DNA of 62,580 bases from Prevotella sp. (GTDB lineage Bacteria; Bacteroidota; Bacteroidia; Bacteroidales; Bacteroidaceae). The notes below the pieces were generated by a model. It worked only from the letters and a program-made list of their open reading frames with translations, was not told the DNA's origin and did no database searches. Both the position numbers and the translations under genes were made by a program. The DNA is taken from the NCBI GenBank assembly GCA_017395215.1, contig JAFPVW010000079.1, forward strand, positions 1 to 62,580, read 5' to 3'. Position 1 is the stretch's first letter; every line of letters starts with the position of its first letter. Positions 9,532-17,829 of this stretch are shown here, in pieces.

Positions 9532-10134
9532 TTATTTGCTGAAGTCGAAGCCTAAGCGCAGACCGTCGTAGGTCTTGCTGATTTCGCCCACGGCCTGGAT
9601 GTTCTGGTTGCCGCTCATGGCAGCCATTGCCTGCAGGATGGTCAACAGCTTCGAACTCTCAAAGAGCAGTCCGATGCCGGTGTAGTTGCGCTTGGCGTAG
9701 CAGTTGATGGTCAGCAGCATGCTCTGCAGCGTCACCTTGCTCGAGGCCTCGTCGTAGGTCCACTTGCCGCTCATCGGCGTGCCGCGGAAGGTAGCCGTGT
9801 AAGTGCCGTCCTGCTTGAATGTGACGTTCGTGTTCTGGCTCGTGATGCCTATCTGCTGGTAGTAGGGCAGGGCCTTCTCCTTGATGCGGGTGGCAGCCAC
9901 CTCACCGCCGGCCTTGGCCAGCAGGTTCTCGCTGGTGAAGGCGCAGCCGGGGCCGCTGTAGTTCCACGCACCGATCAGGTCCTGAGCCGTCACCTTCTGT
10001 GCGCCGATGACGCTGATTATCACGTTGCCGAGGGTTCCTCCCTGCAGGATACCGCCGAGAATGTTTCCTTGTGTTCCACAGCTGGTAACGATCATTGCCA
10101 CAGCTGCCAATACGATTGCTTTTACTTTCTTCAT
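9532..10134 (-). CDS. DUF4923-family lipoprotein
   Basis: 200-residue lipoprotein with signal MKKVKAIVLAAVAMIVTSCG; Cys19 is the predicted lipidated residue. The body is a small beta-rich lipocalin-like domain (LIGAWNYSGPGCAF...NVTFKQDGTYTATFRGTPMSGKWTYD) matching, from memory, DUF4923, a Bacteroidales family of unknown function. It lies 22 nt after rnhB in the suf run. Function unknown; attachment to the outer membrane is inferred from the lipobox. Confidence 0.8.
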   Translation of the reverse strand: MKKVKAIVLAAVAMIVTSCGTQGNILGGILQGGTLGNVIISVIGAQKVTAQDLIGAWNYSGPGCAFTSENLLAKAGGEVAATRIKEKALPYYQQIGITSQNTNVTFKQDGTYTATFRGTPMSGKWTYDEASSKVTLQSMLLTINCYAKRNYTGIGLLFESSKLLTILQAMAAMSGNQNIQAVGEISKTYDGLRLGFDFSK

Positions 10135-10156
10135 GATGTAAGTTATTTAATTGGTT

Positions 10157-10834
10157 TTAATCTTCAAACTGCAGACTCAGCTGTCCGTCGCCGAGCAGGT
10201 TGTAGCTCATGCGGTGGTAGGGCGTGGTGCCATACTGGCGGATGGCCTCGCGGTGAGCCTTCGTCGGGTAGCCCTTGTTCTTCTGCCAGTCGTACTGCGG
10301 ATACTCCTTGGCCAGCTGGTTCATATAGTCGTCGCGGTAGGTCTTGGCCAGTATCGAGGCGGCCGCAATGGCCATGTACTTGCCGTCGCCCTTGACGATG
10401 GTGGTGTGGGGCAGGTCCTGGTATTTCTTGAACCGGTTGCCGTCGACGATGATGGCCTCGGGTCTCACTTTCAGCTGGTCCAGTGCGCGGTGCATGGCCA
10501 GTATCGAGGCGTTGAGGATGTTGATCTTGTCAATCTCCTCGGGCGTGACGATGCCCACGGCCCACGCCACGGCGTCGCGCTCTATCTGTTCGCGCAGTTC
10601 ATAGCGGCGCTTCTCCGTCAGCTGCTTCGAGTCGTTCAGCAGCGGGTTCTCATAGCCGTCGGGCAGGATGACTGCCGCCGCATAGACGCTGCCCGCCAGG
10701 CAGCCCCGTCCGGCCTCGTCGCAGCCGGCCTCGATGAGGCCGTCGTAGTAATGGGGGAGAAGAAGACTCTCCCCCGACCCCTCCCTGTGAGGGAGGGGAG
10801 TGTTTACCTTTACGCTATCTCTATTCTCTTTCAT
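10157..10834 (-). CDS. rnhB: Ribonuclease HII whose start lies inside a repeat element
   Basis: Cleaves RNA strands and single ribonucleotides embedded in DNA. The conserved body starts at about residue 32 ([28 protein letters not shown], with the DEAGRG metal-binding motif) and runs to the C-terminus, including [20 protein letters not shown]. The first ~28 residues are not family sequence. They are encoded by a double-hairpin repeat (10764-10885): the ATG at 10834 sits between its arms and [12 protein letters not shown] is the left arm translated. No other ATG lies between this one and the conserved body, so the element appears to provide the start. Downstream of sufS in the same run. Confidence 0.92.
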   Translation of the reverse strand: MKENRDSVKVNTPLPHREGSGESLLLPHYYDGLIEAGCDEAGRGCLAGSVYAAAVILPDGYENPLLNDSKQLTEKRRYELREQIERDAVAWAVGIVTPEEIDKINILNASILAMHRALDQLKVRPEAIIVDGNRFKKYQDLPHTTIVKGDGKYMAIAAASILAKTYRDDYMNQLAKEYPQYDWQKNKGYPTKAHREAIRQYGTTPYHRMSYNLLGDGQLSLQFED

Positions 10835-10885
10835 TGCTTTGGTATTTACTCCCCTCCCTCACAGGGAGGGGCCGGGGGTGGGTCT
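10764..10885. repeat. Double-hairpin GC-rich element, copy 1 (rnhB start)
   Basis: Two inverted 38-nt arms, 10764-10801 and 10848-10885, differing at only 3 positions. Each arm contains a smaller hairpin CCCTCCCTGTGAGGGAGGG and, at the outer end, a GGGGGTGGGTC-type block. The 46-nt centre carries the rnhB start codon. A partial extra block (GACGGGGGTGGGTC) lies at 10891-10904, next to the sufS stop. Confidence 0.9.
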
Positions 10886-10906
10886 TGTGGGGACGGGGGT
10901 GGGTCG

Positions 10907-12121
10907 CTAAAACATTTGTACGACGCGGCGCAGTCCGGCCACGAGCGCGTCAATCTCCTCTTTCGTATTATACATGGCAAACGAGGCGCGCACCGTCCCG
11001 CTGATACCGAGGCGGTCCATCAGCGGCTGGGCGCAGTGGTGCCCCGTGCGCACGGCGATGCCGAGGCGGTCGAGCAGCGTACCGATGTCCAGATGGTGGA
11101 TGCCGCCGACGTTGAAGCTGACTACCGCGTCGTGCGGCTCCTCCGGTCCGTAAATCGTCACCCCGTCAATCGTCCGCAGCTCGTCCATACAGTAGCGCGT
11201 CAGCCCCTTCTCGTGCGCCTCGACTCTGTCGAGGCCAATGGCGTTCAGGTAGTTTATGGCCGTTGCCAGCCCGTGCGTCGCCACATAGTCGGGCGTGCCC
11301 GCCTCAAACTTAAACGGCAGCCGCTCGAAGGTAGTGCGCTCCCACGTCACCTTGTCAATCATCTCGCCGCCGCCCTGGTAAGGTGGCAGCTTCTCAAGCC
11401 ACTCCTCCTTGCCAAAGAGCACGCCGATGCCCGTAGGCCCGTACATCTTATGTCCGCTGAAGGCCAGGAAGTCGCAGTCCAGCTGCTGCACGTCAATCTT
11501 CAGGTGCGGCGCACTCTGCGCCGCATCCACCAGCACCGGCACCCCTTTCTCGTGTGCCGCTTCTATGATGCGGCCGACGGGGTTCACCGTCCCCAGCACG
11601 TTGCTCACGTGGGCCAGGCTCACCAGCCGTGTCCGCTCTGTTATCTGTGCTGCAACAGTGTTGCAGCATAGCTGACCGTCGTCAGTGATGGGCAGGTGGC
11701 GCACCACGATGCCGCGCTGCATGGCCTGCAGCTGCCACGGCACGATGTTCGAGTGGTGCTCCATGTCGGTGACCAGCACCTCGTCGCCCGCCTGCATCTG
11801 CGACTGGCAGAACGTCTGGGCCACCAGGTTGATGGCCTCCGTCGTGCCCCGCGTGAAGATGACCTCCTCCGTCTTGCGGGCATTGATAAACTGGCGCACC
11901 GTTTCGCGGGCCGCCTCGTGCAGGTCGGTGGCCTGCTGCGACAGGTAGTGTACGCCGCGGTGGACGTTGGCGTTGACGTTCAGATACTCTTCGCGCATAG
12001 CGTCGAGCACGCACAGCGGCTTCTGCGTCGTCGCCGCATTGTCGAGATACACCAGCGGCCGGCCGTACACCTCTCTCCCCAATATCGGGAAGTCCTCACG
12101 CACCTTGTTTATATCATACAT
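10907..12121 (-). CDS. sufS: Cysteine desulfurase SufS
   Basis: PLP enzyme that takes sulfur from cysteine for Fe-S cluster assembly. 404 residues, normal length. Visible: N-terminal VREDFPIL..EVYGRPLVYLDNAATTQKP, the region DFLAFSGHKMYGPTGIGVLFGK containing the PLP-binding Lys in SGHK, and the Cys-loop VRTGHHCAQPLMDRL with the persulfide Cys. It follows sufD after 27 nt; that spacer and the sufD stop lie in a degenerate CTCAACTC tract. There is no SufE or SufU nearby to accept the persulfide. Cytosolic. Confidence 0.96.
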   Translation of the reverse strand: MYDINKVREDFPILGREVYGRPLVYLDNAATTQKPLCVLDAMREEYLNVNANVHRGVHYLSQQATDLHEAARETVRQFINARKTEEVIFTRGTTEAINLVAQTFCQSQMQAGDEVLVTDMEHHSNIVPWQLQAMQRGIVVRHLPITDDGQLCCNTVAAQITERTRLVSLAHVSNVLGTVNPVGRIIEAAHEKGVPVLVDAAQSAPHLKIDVQQLDCDFLAFSGHKMYGPTGIGVLFGKEEWLEKLPPYQGGGEMIDKVTWERTTFERLPFKFEAGTPDYVATHGLATAINYLNAIGLDRVEAHEKGLTRYCMDELRTIDGVTIYGPEEPHDAVVSFNVGGIHHLDIGTLLDRLGIAVRTGHHCAQPLMDRLGISGTVRASFAMYNTKEEIDALVAGLRRVVQMF

Positions 12122-12154
12122 ATACTCAACTCCTTACTCCTCAACTCCTCACTT
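12122..12154. repeat. Degenerate CTCAACTCCT-type tract between sufD and sufS
   Basis: Imperfect tandem of CTCAACTCCT/CTCACTTCTC units fills the whole sufD-sufS spacer and includes the sufD stop codon. The same unit type recurs in frame at 15921-15958 and in short form at 47395-47411. Confidence 0.6.
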
Positions 12155-13528
12155 ACACAGTTTGCATCCCTCACACTTGTTCAGCTCGCCGCGGAAGCGC
12201 TTCTCGATGAGATAGTGCAGGCGGTCGCGCAGCGGCTCCAGTTGCATCTTGTCGATGACCTCGTTGATGAAGGCATTCTGCAGCAGCAGTTTCGCCTCCT
12301 GCAGTGAGATACCGCGCTGCCGCATATAGAACAGCGCCGCGTCGTTGAGCTGGCCCACCGTCGAGCCGTGGGCGCACTTCACGTCGTCGGCATAGATTTC
12401 GAGCATCGGCTGGGTGTACATCCGGGCCTCCTTCGTGGCCGTCAGGTTCTGGTTGGTCATCTGCGACGTCGTCTTCTGTGCACCGTGCTCCACCAGCACC
12501 CGTCCGGCAAAGGCCCCCGTGGCCTTGTCGTCGAGCACGTATTTATACAGTTCGTTCGACGTGCAGTGGGTGGCGCGGTGCGTTATCAGCGTGTTGTTGT
12601 CGACGTGCTGCTGCTTGTCGGCGATGACGCAGCCGCAGCACTGGCACTCGGCGCCCTCGCCCGACAGCGTCAGGTCGAGCTTGTTGCGCGTCACGCCGTT
12701 GTGCAGGGTGATGACATTATGGGTGACGCGGCTGTCGCGCTGCTGGTCGATGTAGACATTGCTCACGCGCACGTTCTTGGCGTGGGTCTCCTCTAAGCAG
12801 TATAGGTCGAGCTGTGCATTCTCGCCCACGAAGGCCTCGATGACCTGCGTGGCCAGGAAGTGGCGGTCGTCGGCAGCGTGGTCGCAGAACAGCAGTTTGA
12901 CTTCAGCACCCTCCTCCAGGACGATGAGCACACGGCGGTTCACCATCAGGTCGACGTCCGAGCGCAGGATATTGATGACCTGCACGGCACGGTCCACCTT
13001 CACGCCGCGCGGCACGTAGACGTAGAGACCGTCCTGCGCCAGCATCGTGTTCAGGTCGGTGACGGCGTCGCCGTCTTTTCCCGCCAGCCGGTTATAGTGC
13101 ACGGTGGTGGCAAAGTCCTTCAGCGAACCGATGACGACGCCTTCGGGCAGATGGGCGCTGGGCAGGGCCTGGGCGTAGAACTGATCGTTGACCACGAAGT
13201 AGAGCGAGGTCGAGAGGTTGGGCACGTCGCAGCTGAACGACCGGTAGGGGTCGACGGGAATCTGCAGGCGGTTCAGGTTCAGGCCGTAGTCAGGCTCGAA
13301 GAGCTTCGCTATGTCGGTGTACTTGTAGCGCTCCACCTTCTTCGTAGGAAAGCCGCCCGCCTTGAAACGCCCGAACGCCTCGTCGCGCACGGCGTTCATC
13401 ACGTCGCTGCTGTGCCCGCAGATCATCTGCCGGCACTGCTCGTAGAGTTCTATGTATTGGAGTCCCGCCCCCATCCCCTCCCTGTCAGGGCGGGGCGTAG
13501 ATACTGTTGCTGTTGTCTTCTCCGTCAT
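12149..13528 (-). CDS. sufD: Fe-S cluster assembly protein SufD
   Basis: Scaffold subunit of the SufBCD complex. 459 residues with the right-handed beta-helix core and the C-terminal signature VKCAHGSTVGQLNDAALFYMRQRGISLQEAKLLLQNAFINEVI. The extreme C-terminus CEGCKLCK is Cys-rich. The N-terminus MTEKTTATVSTPRPDREGMG is not family-like: the start codon (13526-13528) and following residues are encoded inside a repeat element (13461-13595); SufD-like sequence begins at about residue 25. SufC lies 28 nt upstream. Cytosolic. Confidence 0.95.
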   Translation of the reverse strand: MTEKTTATVSTPRPDREGMGAGLQYIELYEQCRQMICGHSSDVMNAVRDEAFGRFKAGGFPTKKVERYKYTDIAKLFEPDYGLNLNRLQIPVDPYRSFSCDVPNLSTSLYFVVNDQFYAQALPSAHLPEGVVIGSLKDFATTVHYNRLAGKDGDAVTDLNTMLAQDGLYVYVPRGVKVDRAVQVINILRSDVDLMVNRRVLIVLEEGAEVKLLFCDHAADDRHFLATQVIEAFVGENAQLDLYCLEETHAKNVRVSNVYIDQQRDSRVTHNVITLHNGVTRNKLDLTLSGEGAECQCCGCVIADKQQHVDNNTLITHRATHCTSNELYKYVLDDKATGAFAGRVLVEHGAQKTTSQMTNQNLTATKEARMYTQPMLEIYADDVKCAHGSTVGQLNDAALFYMRQRGISLQEAKLLLQNAFINEVIDKMQLEPLRDRLHYLIEKRFRGELNKCEGCKLCK

Positions 13529-13595
13529 AATCCTCGTTACTTAGTCTGTCAGGTAATTACTCCCCTCCATTCAGGGAGGGGTCGGGGGTGGGTCT
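13461..13595. repeat. Double-hairpin element, copy 2 (sufC/sufD junction)
   Basis: Arms at 13461-13498 and 13559-13595 in inverted orientation, less similar to each other than in copy 1. The outer part encodes the C-terminus of SufC (RPTPDPSLNGGE), the sufC stop is at the inner edge of one arm (13557-13559), and the sufD start is in the centre. The element therefore forms the whole gene junction. Confidence 0.88.
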
Positions 13596-14330
13596 CTTTA
13601 TCCAGTCATACCCGTGCTCCTGAATCTCCTTGGCCAGCTCCGTGCCGCCCGTCTTCACGATGCGCCCCTGGTATAGCACGTGGACATACTGCGGCCGGAT
13701 CATCTCAAGCAGCCGGTCGTAGTGGGTGATGACGATGCAGCTCGTCTCTGGCGTCTGCAGCTTGTTCACGCCCTCGGCGACGATGCGCATGGCGTCGACG
13801 TCAAGGCCGGAGTCCGTCTCGTCGAGGATGCTGAGCTTCGGCTCGAGCATGGCCATCTGGAAAATCTCGTTGCGCTTCTTCTCGCCGCCGCTGAAGCCCT
13901 CGTTCACCGAGCGGTTGGCCAGCTTCGAGTCCAGCTCCACAATCTTCCGCTTCTCGCGCATCAGCTTCAGAAACTCTGCCGCGTTCATCGGCTCCAGGCC
14001 CTGCGCCTTGCGCCGCTCGTTGATGGCCGCCTTCATGAAGTTGGTCATCGACACGCCGGGAATCTCCACCGGGTACTGGAACGAGAGGAACAGCCCCTCG
14101 TGGGCCCGCTCCTCGGGTTTCATCTCAAGCAGGTTCTTGCCGTTGAACCAGGCCTCGCCCTCGGTCACCTCGTAGAGCGGGTTGCCCACGAGCACGGCCG
14201 ACAGCGTCGACTTGCCCGAGCCGTTCGGACCCATGATGGCGTGCGTCTCGCCGTCGTTGACCACCAGGTCAATGCCTTTCAATATCTCTTTCTCGCCTAT
14301 TCGGGCGTGTAAATTGCGTACCTCTAACAT
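13557..14330 (-). CDS. sufC: Fe-S assembly ATPase SufC
   Basis: ABC-type ATPase of the SufBCD complex. 257 residues: Walker A GPNGSGKST, signature FSGGEKKRNEIFQ, Walker B LSILDETDSGLD and the His loop VITHYDR. SufC proteins normally end near KELEEKGYDWI; here KEIQEHGYDWIK is followed by RPTPDPSLNGGE and the stop, all encoded by the repeat element. First gene of the sufCDS run, with its own TACCTTTG promoter. The usual upstream neighbour sufB is ~29.5 kb away. Confidence 0.96.
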   Translation of the reverse strand: MLEVRNLHARIGEKEILKGIDLVVNDGETHAIMGPNGSGKSTLSAVLVGNPLYEVTEGEAWFNGKNLLEMKPEERAHEGLFLSFQYPVEIPGVSMTNFMKAAINERRKAQGLEPMNAAEFLKLMREKRKIVELDSKLANRSVNEGFSGGEKKRNEIFQMAMLEPKLSILDETDSGLDVDAMRIVAEGVNKLQTPETSCIVITHYDRLLEMIRPQYVHVLYQGRIVKTGGTELAKEIQEHGYDWIKRPTPDPSLNGGE

Positions 14331-14374
14331 GGTGTTTACACTTTTCTTCTGTCTTGCAAATCTTACATTTCCTG

Positions 14375-14382
14375 CAAAGGTA
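14375..14382 (-). promoter_or_regulatory. Promoter -7 box for sufCDS
   Basis: TACCTTTG on the minus strand, 44 nt upstream of the sufC ATG. No clear -33 TTG at the expected distance. In a genome with an intact suf operon this promoter would not be needed. Confidence 0.65.
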
Positions 14383-14516
14383 CGAAAATATAATCTGAGT
14401 TTTAGTAACCGGGATTATATTTTATACACAATTAACAAAGTCGGAATCAGCGAGCGGCGTTTGCCGGGGACAATGATTTATCTGGCGAAACGCTTGTGTA
14501 AGTCCTGCTTTTTTCG

Positions 14517-14524
14517 TACCTTTG
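14517..14524 (+). promoter_or_regulatory. Promoter -7 box for the nuclease-helicase
   Basis: TACCTTTG with a TTG -33 element at 14494-14496 (20-nt spacer). It lies 15 nt before the ATG at 14540, so the 5' leader is very short, and it argues against any start upstream of 14540. Confidence 0.7.
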
Positions 14525-14539
14525 CGCTCTGAAGCTGAT

Positions 14540-17500
14540 ATGACTGTAGAGGAACTTTTTGAACGATGCCTGGAACTGGCGACGACGGAACCGTCGGCAG
14601 CAGGCAACCGCTTTATGCACGAGACGCTGGTGCTGTGCTGCGCCGAGGGGCTGAAGTCGGCGGGTACGGGCTTCGGCAACCTGTTCTCGCAGGTCGACTA
14701 CCTGGCGAAGCGGTGTGGCATGCAGACAGCGGAGCGGATGGCGGTGCAGCAGATGCGGCGCCACTCCAACCACGCTAAGGTGCTGGGCCGCGAGGAGTGG
14801 CTGCACGACGTGCGGGCGCTGGCGCTGTTTGTCTCGGCGGTGTTCAAGGCGGGTGTTCCCGGTGAACTGCTGCAGCGGCTGCCGCTCCAGCCAGTCAGCA
14901 CAGAGGCCCTGCCGGCCGTCAATGCACGCTATATACGCTGCGTCGTCAGCCGCTTCGACGGGCAGACCATCTGGGCCGACACGGCCGACAGCGGGCACGT
15001 CGAGGTGGACTGTTCGGAGCATGAGTACCTGGGCAAGATGCTGCGCGAGGGGATGCAGCTGAACCTGCTCGACAGCCACGCGGAGGGAGAGCGTGTGCAG
15101 CCCGGCCTGGTGGTGGTGGAGCCCGACTTCCTGTTGGACATCTCGGCGCTGGCCCACTGCTTCCAAGGCAGCTACGGCCACCATCCGCTCTTCTACACGA
15201 CTGAGCGGCTCAGGCCTCGCGGCAACTCGCAGGCGATGCTCCTCGGTAATTTTGCCGGGGCGGCACTCGACGACATCATTCACGACAGCGAGGCGCCACT
15301 GAGCGACACGATGAACAGCTTCTTCCGCGAGCAGGCGCTGCAGTTCACCACCTGCGACGACTTCAACCCCCAGCGGTTTGTCGACGATGCCCGCCAGCAG
15401 TCGGCAAACATCCGCGAGGCCGTCGAGGCACTCTTCGGCCAGGACTACGACCGCCAGAAGGCGCTGCTCGAGCCGTCGTTCGTCTGCGAACAGCTGGGCC
15501 TGCAGGGGCGCATCGACCTGATGACCAGCGACATGCGACTGTTAGTGGAGCAGAAGTCGGGCAAGAACTACAACCTCGAACGCTACGCCCAGCCGACGGG
15601 CACCGGCCTGCAGAAGGAGGAGCACTATGTGCAGCTGCTGCTCTACTACGGCATCCTGCGCTATAACTTCGGGCGCACCGACTCGCAGGTCGACATCCGC
15701 CTGCTCTACTCGCGCTACCCCGCTGCCCGCGGACTGCTCTACGTCAACTTCTACCGCGAGCTGTTCCGCGAGGCCATCCGTCTGCGCAACCGGATTGTGG
15801 CCACCGAGATGCTCATTGTCCGCGAGGGCTTCGGCCGCATCCTGCCGCTATTGCGCGCCGACGTCGTCTTCAAGGGTGCCGAGCGCGACGGCTACTTCCA
15901 CCGCTACGTGGAACCGCCCCTTTCACTCCTCACTTCTCACCTTTCACTTCTCACTCCAATAGAGCGTGCCTACTACGAGCGCATGATGACCTTCGTCTAC
16001 CGCGAACAGCTGCTGGCGAAGGTTGGCCGGCAGGAGGGGCAGGGCGGTGCCGTGAGCGACCTGTGGAACATGCCGCTGGCCGAGAAGCAGGAGACGGGCA
16101 ACATCATACTGGGCAACGAGGCGAACCCCACGCTGAACTTCCGCCGGGGCGACATGGTCTATCTCTACAACTACGACGGCGACGAGCCCGACGTGCGCAA
16201 GGCTATATTATATAAAGGTACGATAGAGCAGATGGGCAGCGACGGCGTGAAGGTTAGGCTCGCCGACGAGCAGCAGGGCATCGACCCGATGAAGCAGGGG
16301 CGCTGGGCCATCGAGCACGCCGGCAGCGACATGAACACCACGAGTGCCATCAAGAGTCTGCACCAGTTCATCACGTCGGCCCCCCGCAAGCGGGCACTGC
16401 TCTTGGGCCAGCGCGAGCCCGAGGCCGATGCGTCGCTACGGCTCTCACGCCAGTACCACCCCCACTATGACGACGTGCTGCTGCGCGCCAAGCAGGCCCG
16501 CGACTACTTCCTGCTCGTCGGACCGCCGGGAACAGGCAAGACGTCGATGGCGCTCCGGTTTATGGTGGAGGAGGCCGAGGGCGACCTGTTGCTGATGAGC
16601 TACACGAATCGCGCCGTCGACGAGATCTGCGCCATGCTGGAGGACAGCGGGCAGGACTACCTGCGCATAGGCAACGAGACATCGTGCGACCCGCGCTTCA
16701 GGGACCGCCTGCTGGAGAACAGGCTCGGCGAGAAGCCCAAGCTCGACGACATACGCCGGCGCATCGAGGCCACGCCCATCGTCGTCGGCACCACGTCGAT
16801 GCTGCAGGCGCGGCCCTGGATTTTCCAGCTGAAGCACTTCGCGCTGTGCATCGTCGACGAGGCCTCGCAGATTCTGGAGCCGGGACTCGTCGGACTGCTC
16901 AGCAGCGACAGCATCGACCGCTTCATACTCGTCGGCGACCACAAGCAGCTGCCCGCCGTCGTGCAGCAGTCGGAGCAGGAGTCAAGGGTCGACGACCCGC
17001 TGCTCAACGCCATCGGCATCAACGACTGCCGCCAATCGCTCTTCGAGCGCCTGCTGAACTGGGAGCGCCGCTGCGGGCGCACACGGTTTACCGGCATTCT
17101 GCGCAAGCAGGGCCGTATGCACCCCGACATTGCCCGGTTCCCCAACGAGATGTTCTACCACAGCGAGCGGCTGGAGCCGGTACCCTTGGAGCACCAGCTC
17201 GACACGTCGCTGCACTACGACCTGCCCTCGGACGACGCCCTCGACGACCTGCTGAAGCAGCACCGCGTCCTCTTCTTTGACAGCGACTCCCAAAATGCCC
17301 ACATTGCCCATAATCCCCATAATGCCCATCACCCCCACACCTTCTCCGACAAGACGAACCCCGCCGAGGCGCGCATCGTGGCCGACCTGCTGCGGCGCAT
17401 CTGCCGATTCTACGGCGGCCGCTTCGACCCGCTGAAGACGGTGGGCGTCATCGTGCCCTACCGCAACCAGATAACCATGATCCGCCAGGAGATAGCGCAG

Positions 17501-17788
17501 CTGGGTCTGCCCCAACTGGAACAGATCTCCATCGACACCGTGGAGCGCTACCAAGGGTCGCAGCGCGACGTCATCATCTACTCGTTCACCGTCAGCCGGC
17601 CCTATCAGCTCGACTTCCTCACCAGCAACTGCTTCACTGAGGACGGCCGCACCATCGACCGCAAGCTGAACGTCGCCATCACCCGCGCCCGCTGCCAGCT
17701 CCTGATGACGGGCAACGCCCGGCTGCTGCGCCGCAACCCCGTCTTCGCCCAGCTGACAAGCAGTTGCTGCAACTGCTGTCGCCCTTGA
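14540..17788 (+). CDS. Dna2-like nuclease-helicase (PD-(D/E)XK + SF1B)
   Basis: 1082 residues. The N-terminal half carries a Cas4/Dna2-type nuclease motif: Asp326 in GRIDLM and Glu337-Gln-Lys339 in VEQKSGK, with downstream QLLLYYGILRYN. The C-terminal half is a superfamily 1B helicase: Walker A GPPGTGKTS at ~661, DEASQ at ~773, GDHKQLPAVVQ, and C-terminal VERYQGSQRDVIIYSFT...LNVAITRARCQL. A role in DNA end processing or repair is inferred from the family. Two low-complexity in-frame tracts interrupt it: LSLLTSHLSLLTP (~460-473) and QNAHIAHNPHNAHHPH (~917-933), both translated tandem repeats. The ATG at 14540 is chosen because the -7 box lies just upstream. Confidence 0.87.
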   Translation: MTVEELFERCLELATTEPSAAGNRFMHETLVLCCAEGLKSAGTGFGNLFSQVDYLAKRCGMQTAERMAVQQMRRHSNHAKVLGREEWLHDVRALALFVSAVFKAGVPGELLQRLPLQPVSTEALPAVNARYIRCVVSRFDGQTIWADTADSGHVEVDCSEHEYLGKMLREGMQLNLLDSHAEGERVQPGLVVVEPDFLLDISALAHCFQGSYGHHPLFYTTERLRPRGNSQAMLLGNFAGAALDDIIHDSEAPLSDTMNSFFREQALQFTTCDDFNPQRFVDDARQQSANIREAVEALFGQDYDRQKALLEPSFVCEQLGLQGRIDLMTSDMRLLVEQKSGKNYNLERYAQPTGTGLQKEEHYVQLLLYYGILRYNFGRTDSQVDIRLLYSRYPAARGLLYVNFYRELFREAIRLRNRIVATEMLIVREGFGRILPLLRADVVFKGAERDGYFHRYVEPPLSLLTSHLSLLTPIERAYYERMMTFVYREQLLAKVGRQEGQGGAVSDLWNMPLAEKQETGNIILGNEANPTLNFRRGDMVYLYNYDGDEPDVRKAILYKGTIEQMGSDGVKVRLADEQQGIDPMKQGRWAIEHAGSDMNTTSAIKSLHQFITSAPRKRALLLGQREPEADASLRLSRQYHPHYDDVLLRAKQARDYFLLVGPPGTGKTSMALRFMVEEAEGDLLLMSYTNRAVDEICAMLEDSGQDYLRIGNETSCDPRFRDRLLENRLGEKPKLDDIRRRIEATPIVVGTTSMLQARPWIFQLKHFALCIVDEASQILEPGLVGLLSSDSIDRFILVGDHKQLPAVVQQSEQESRVDDPLLNAIGINDCRQSLFERLLNWERRCGRTRFTGILRKQGRMHPDIARFPNEMFYHSERLEPVPLEHQLDTSLHYDLPSDDALDDLLKQHRVLFFDSDSQNAHIAHNPHNAHHPHTFSDKTNPAEARIVADLLRRICRFYGGRFDPLKTVGVIVPYRNQITMIRQEIAQLGLPQLEQISIDTVERYQGSQRDVIIYSFTVSRPYQLDFLTSNCFTEDGRTIDRKLNVAITRARCQLLMTGNARLLRRNPVFAQLTSSCCNCCRP
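15921..15958. repeat. In-frame CTCACTTCTC-type tract in the helicase gene
   Basis: Imperfect tandem repeat of TCACTTCTCACCTT-type units, encoding LSLLTSHLSLLTP between the nuclease and helicase regions. Frame is kept. Confidence 0.75.
17291..17340. repeat. In-frame CCCATAATG-type tract in the helicase gene
   Basis: About 50 nt of imperfect 9-nt repeats (CCCATAATG/CCCACATTG), translated as NAHIAHNPHNAHHPH within the helicase domain. Frame is kept. Confidence 0.8.
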
Positions 17789-17829
17789 TTTCTCTATAGC
17801 CCAAGTCGTTCTGAAAAAGTTATATTTTT

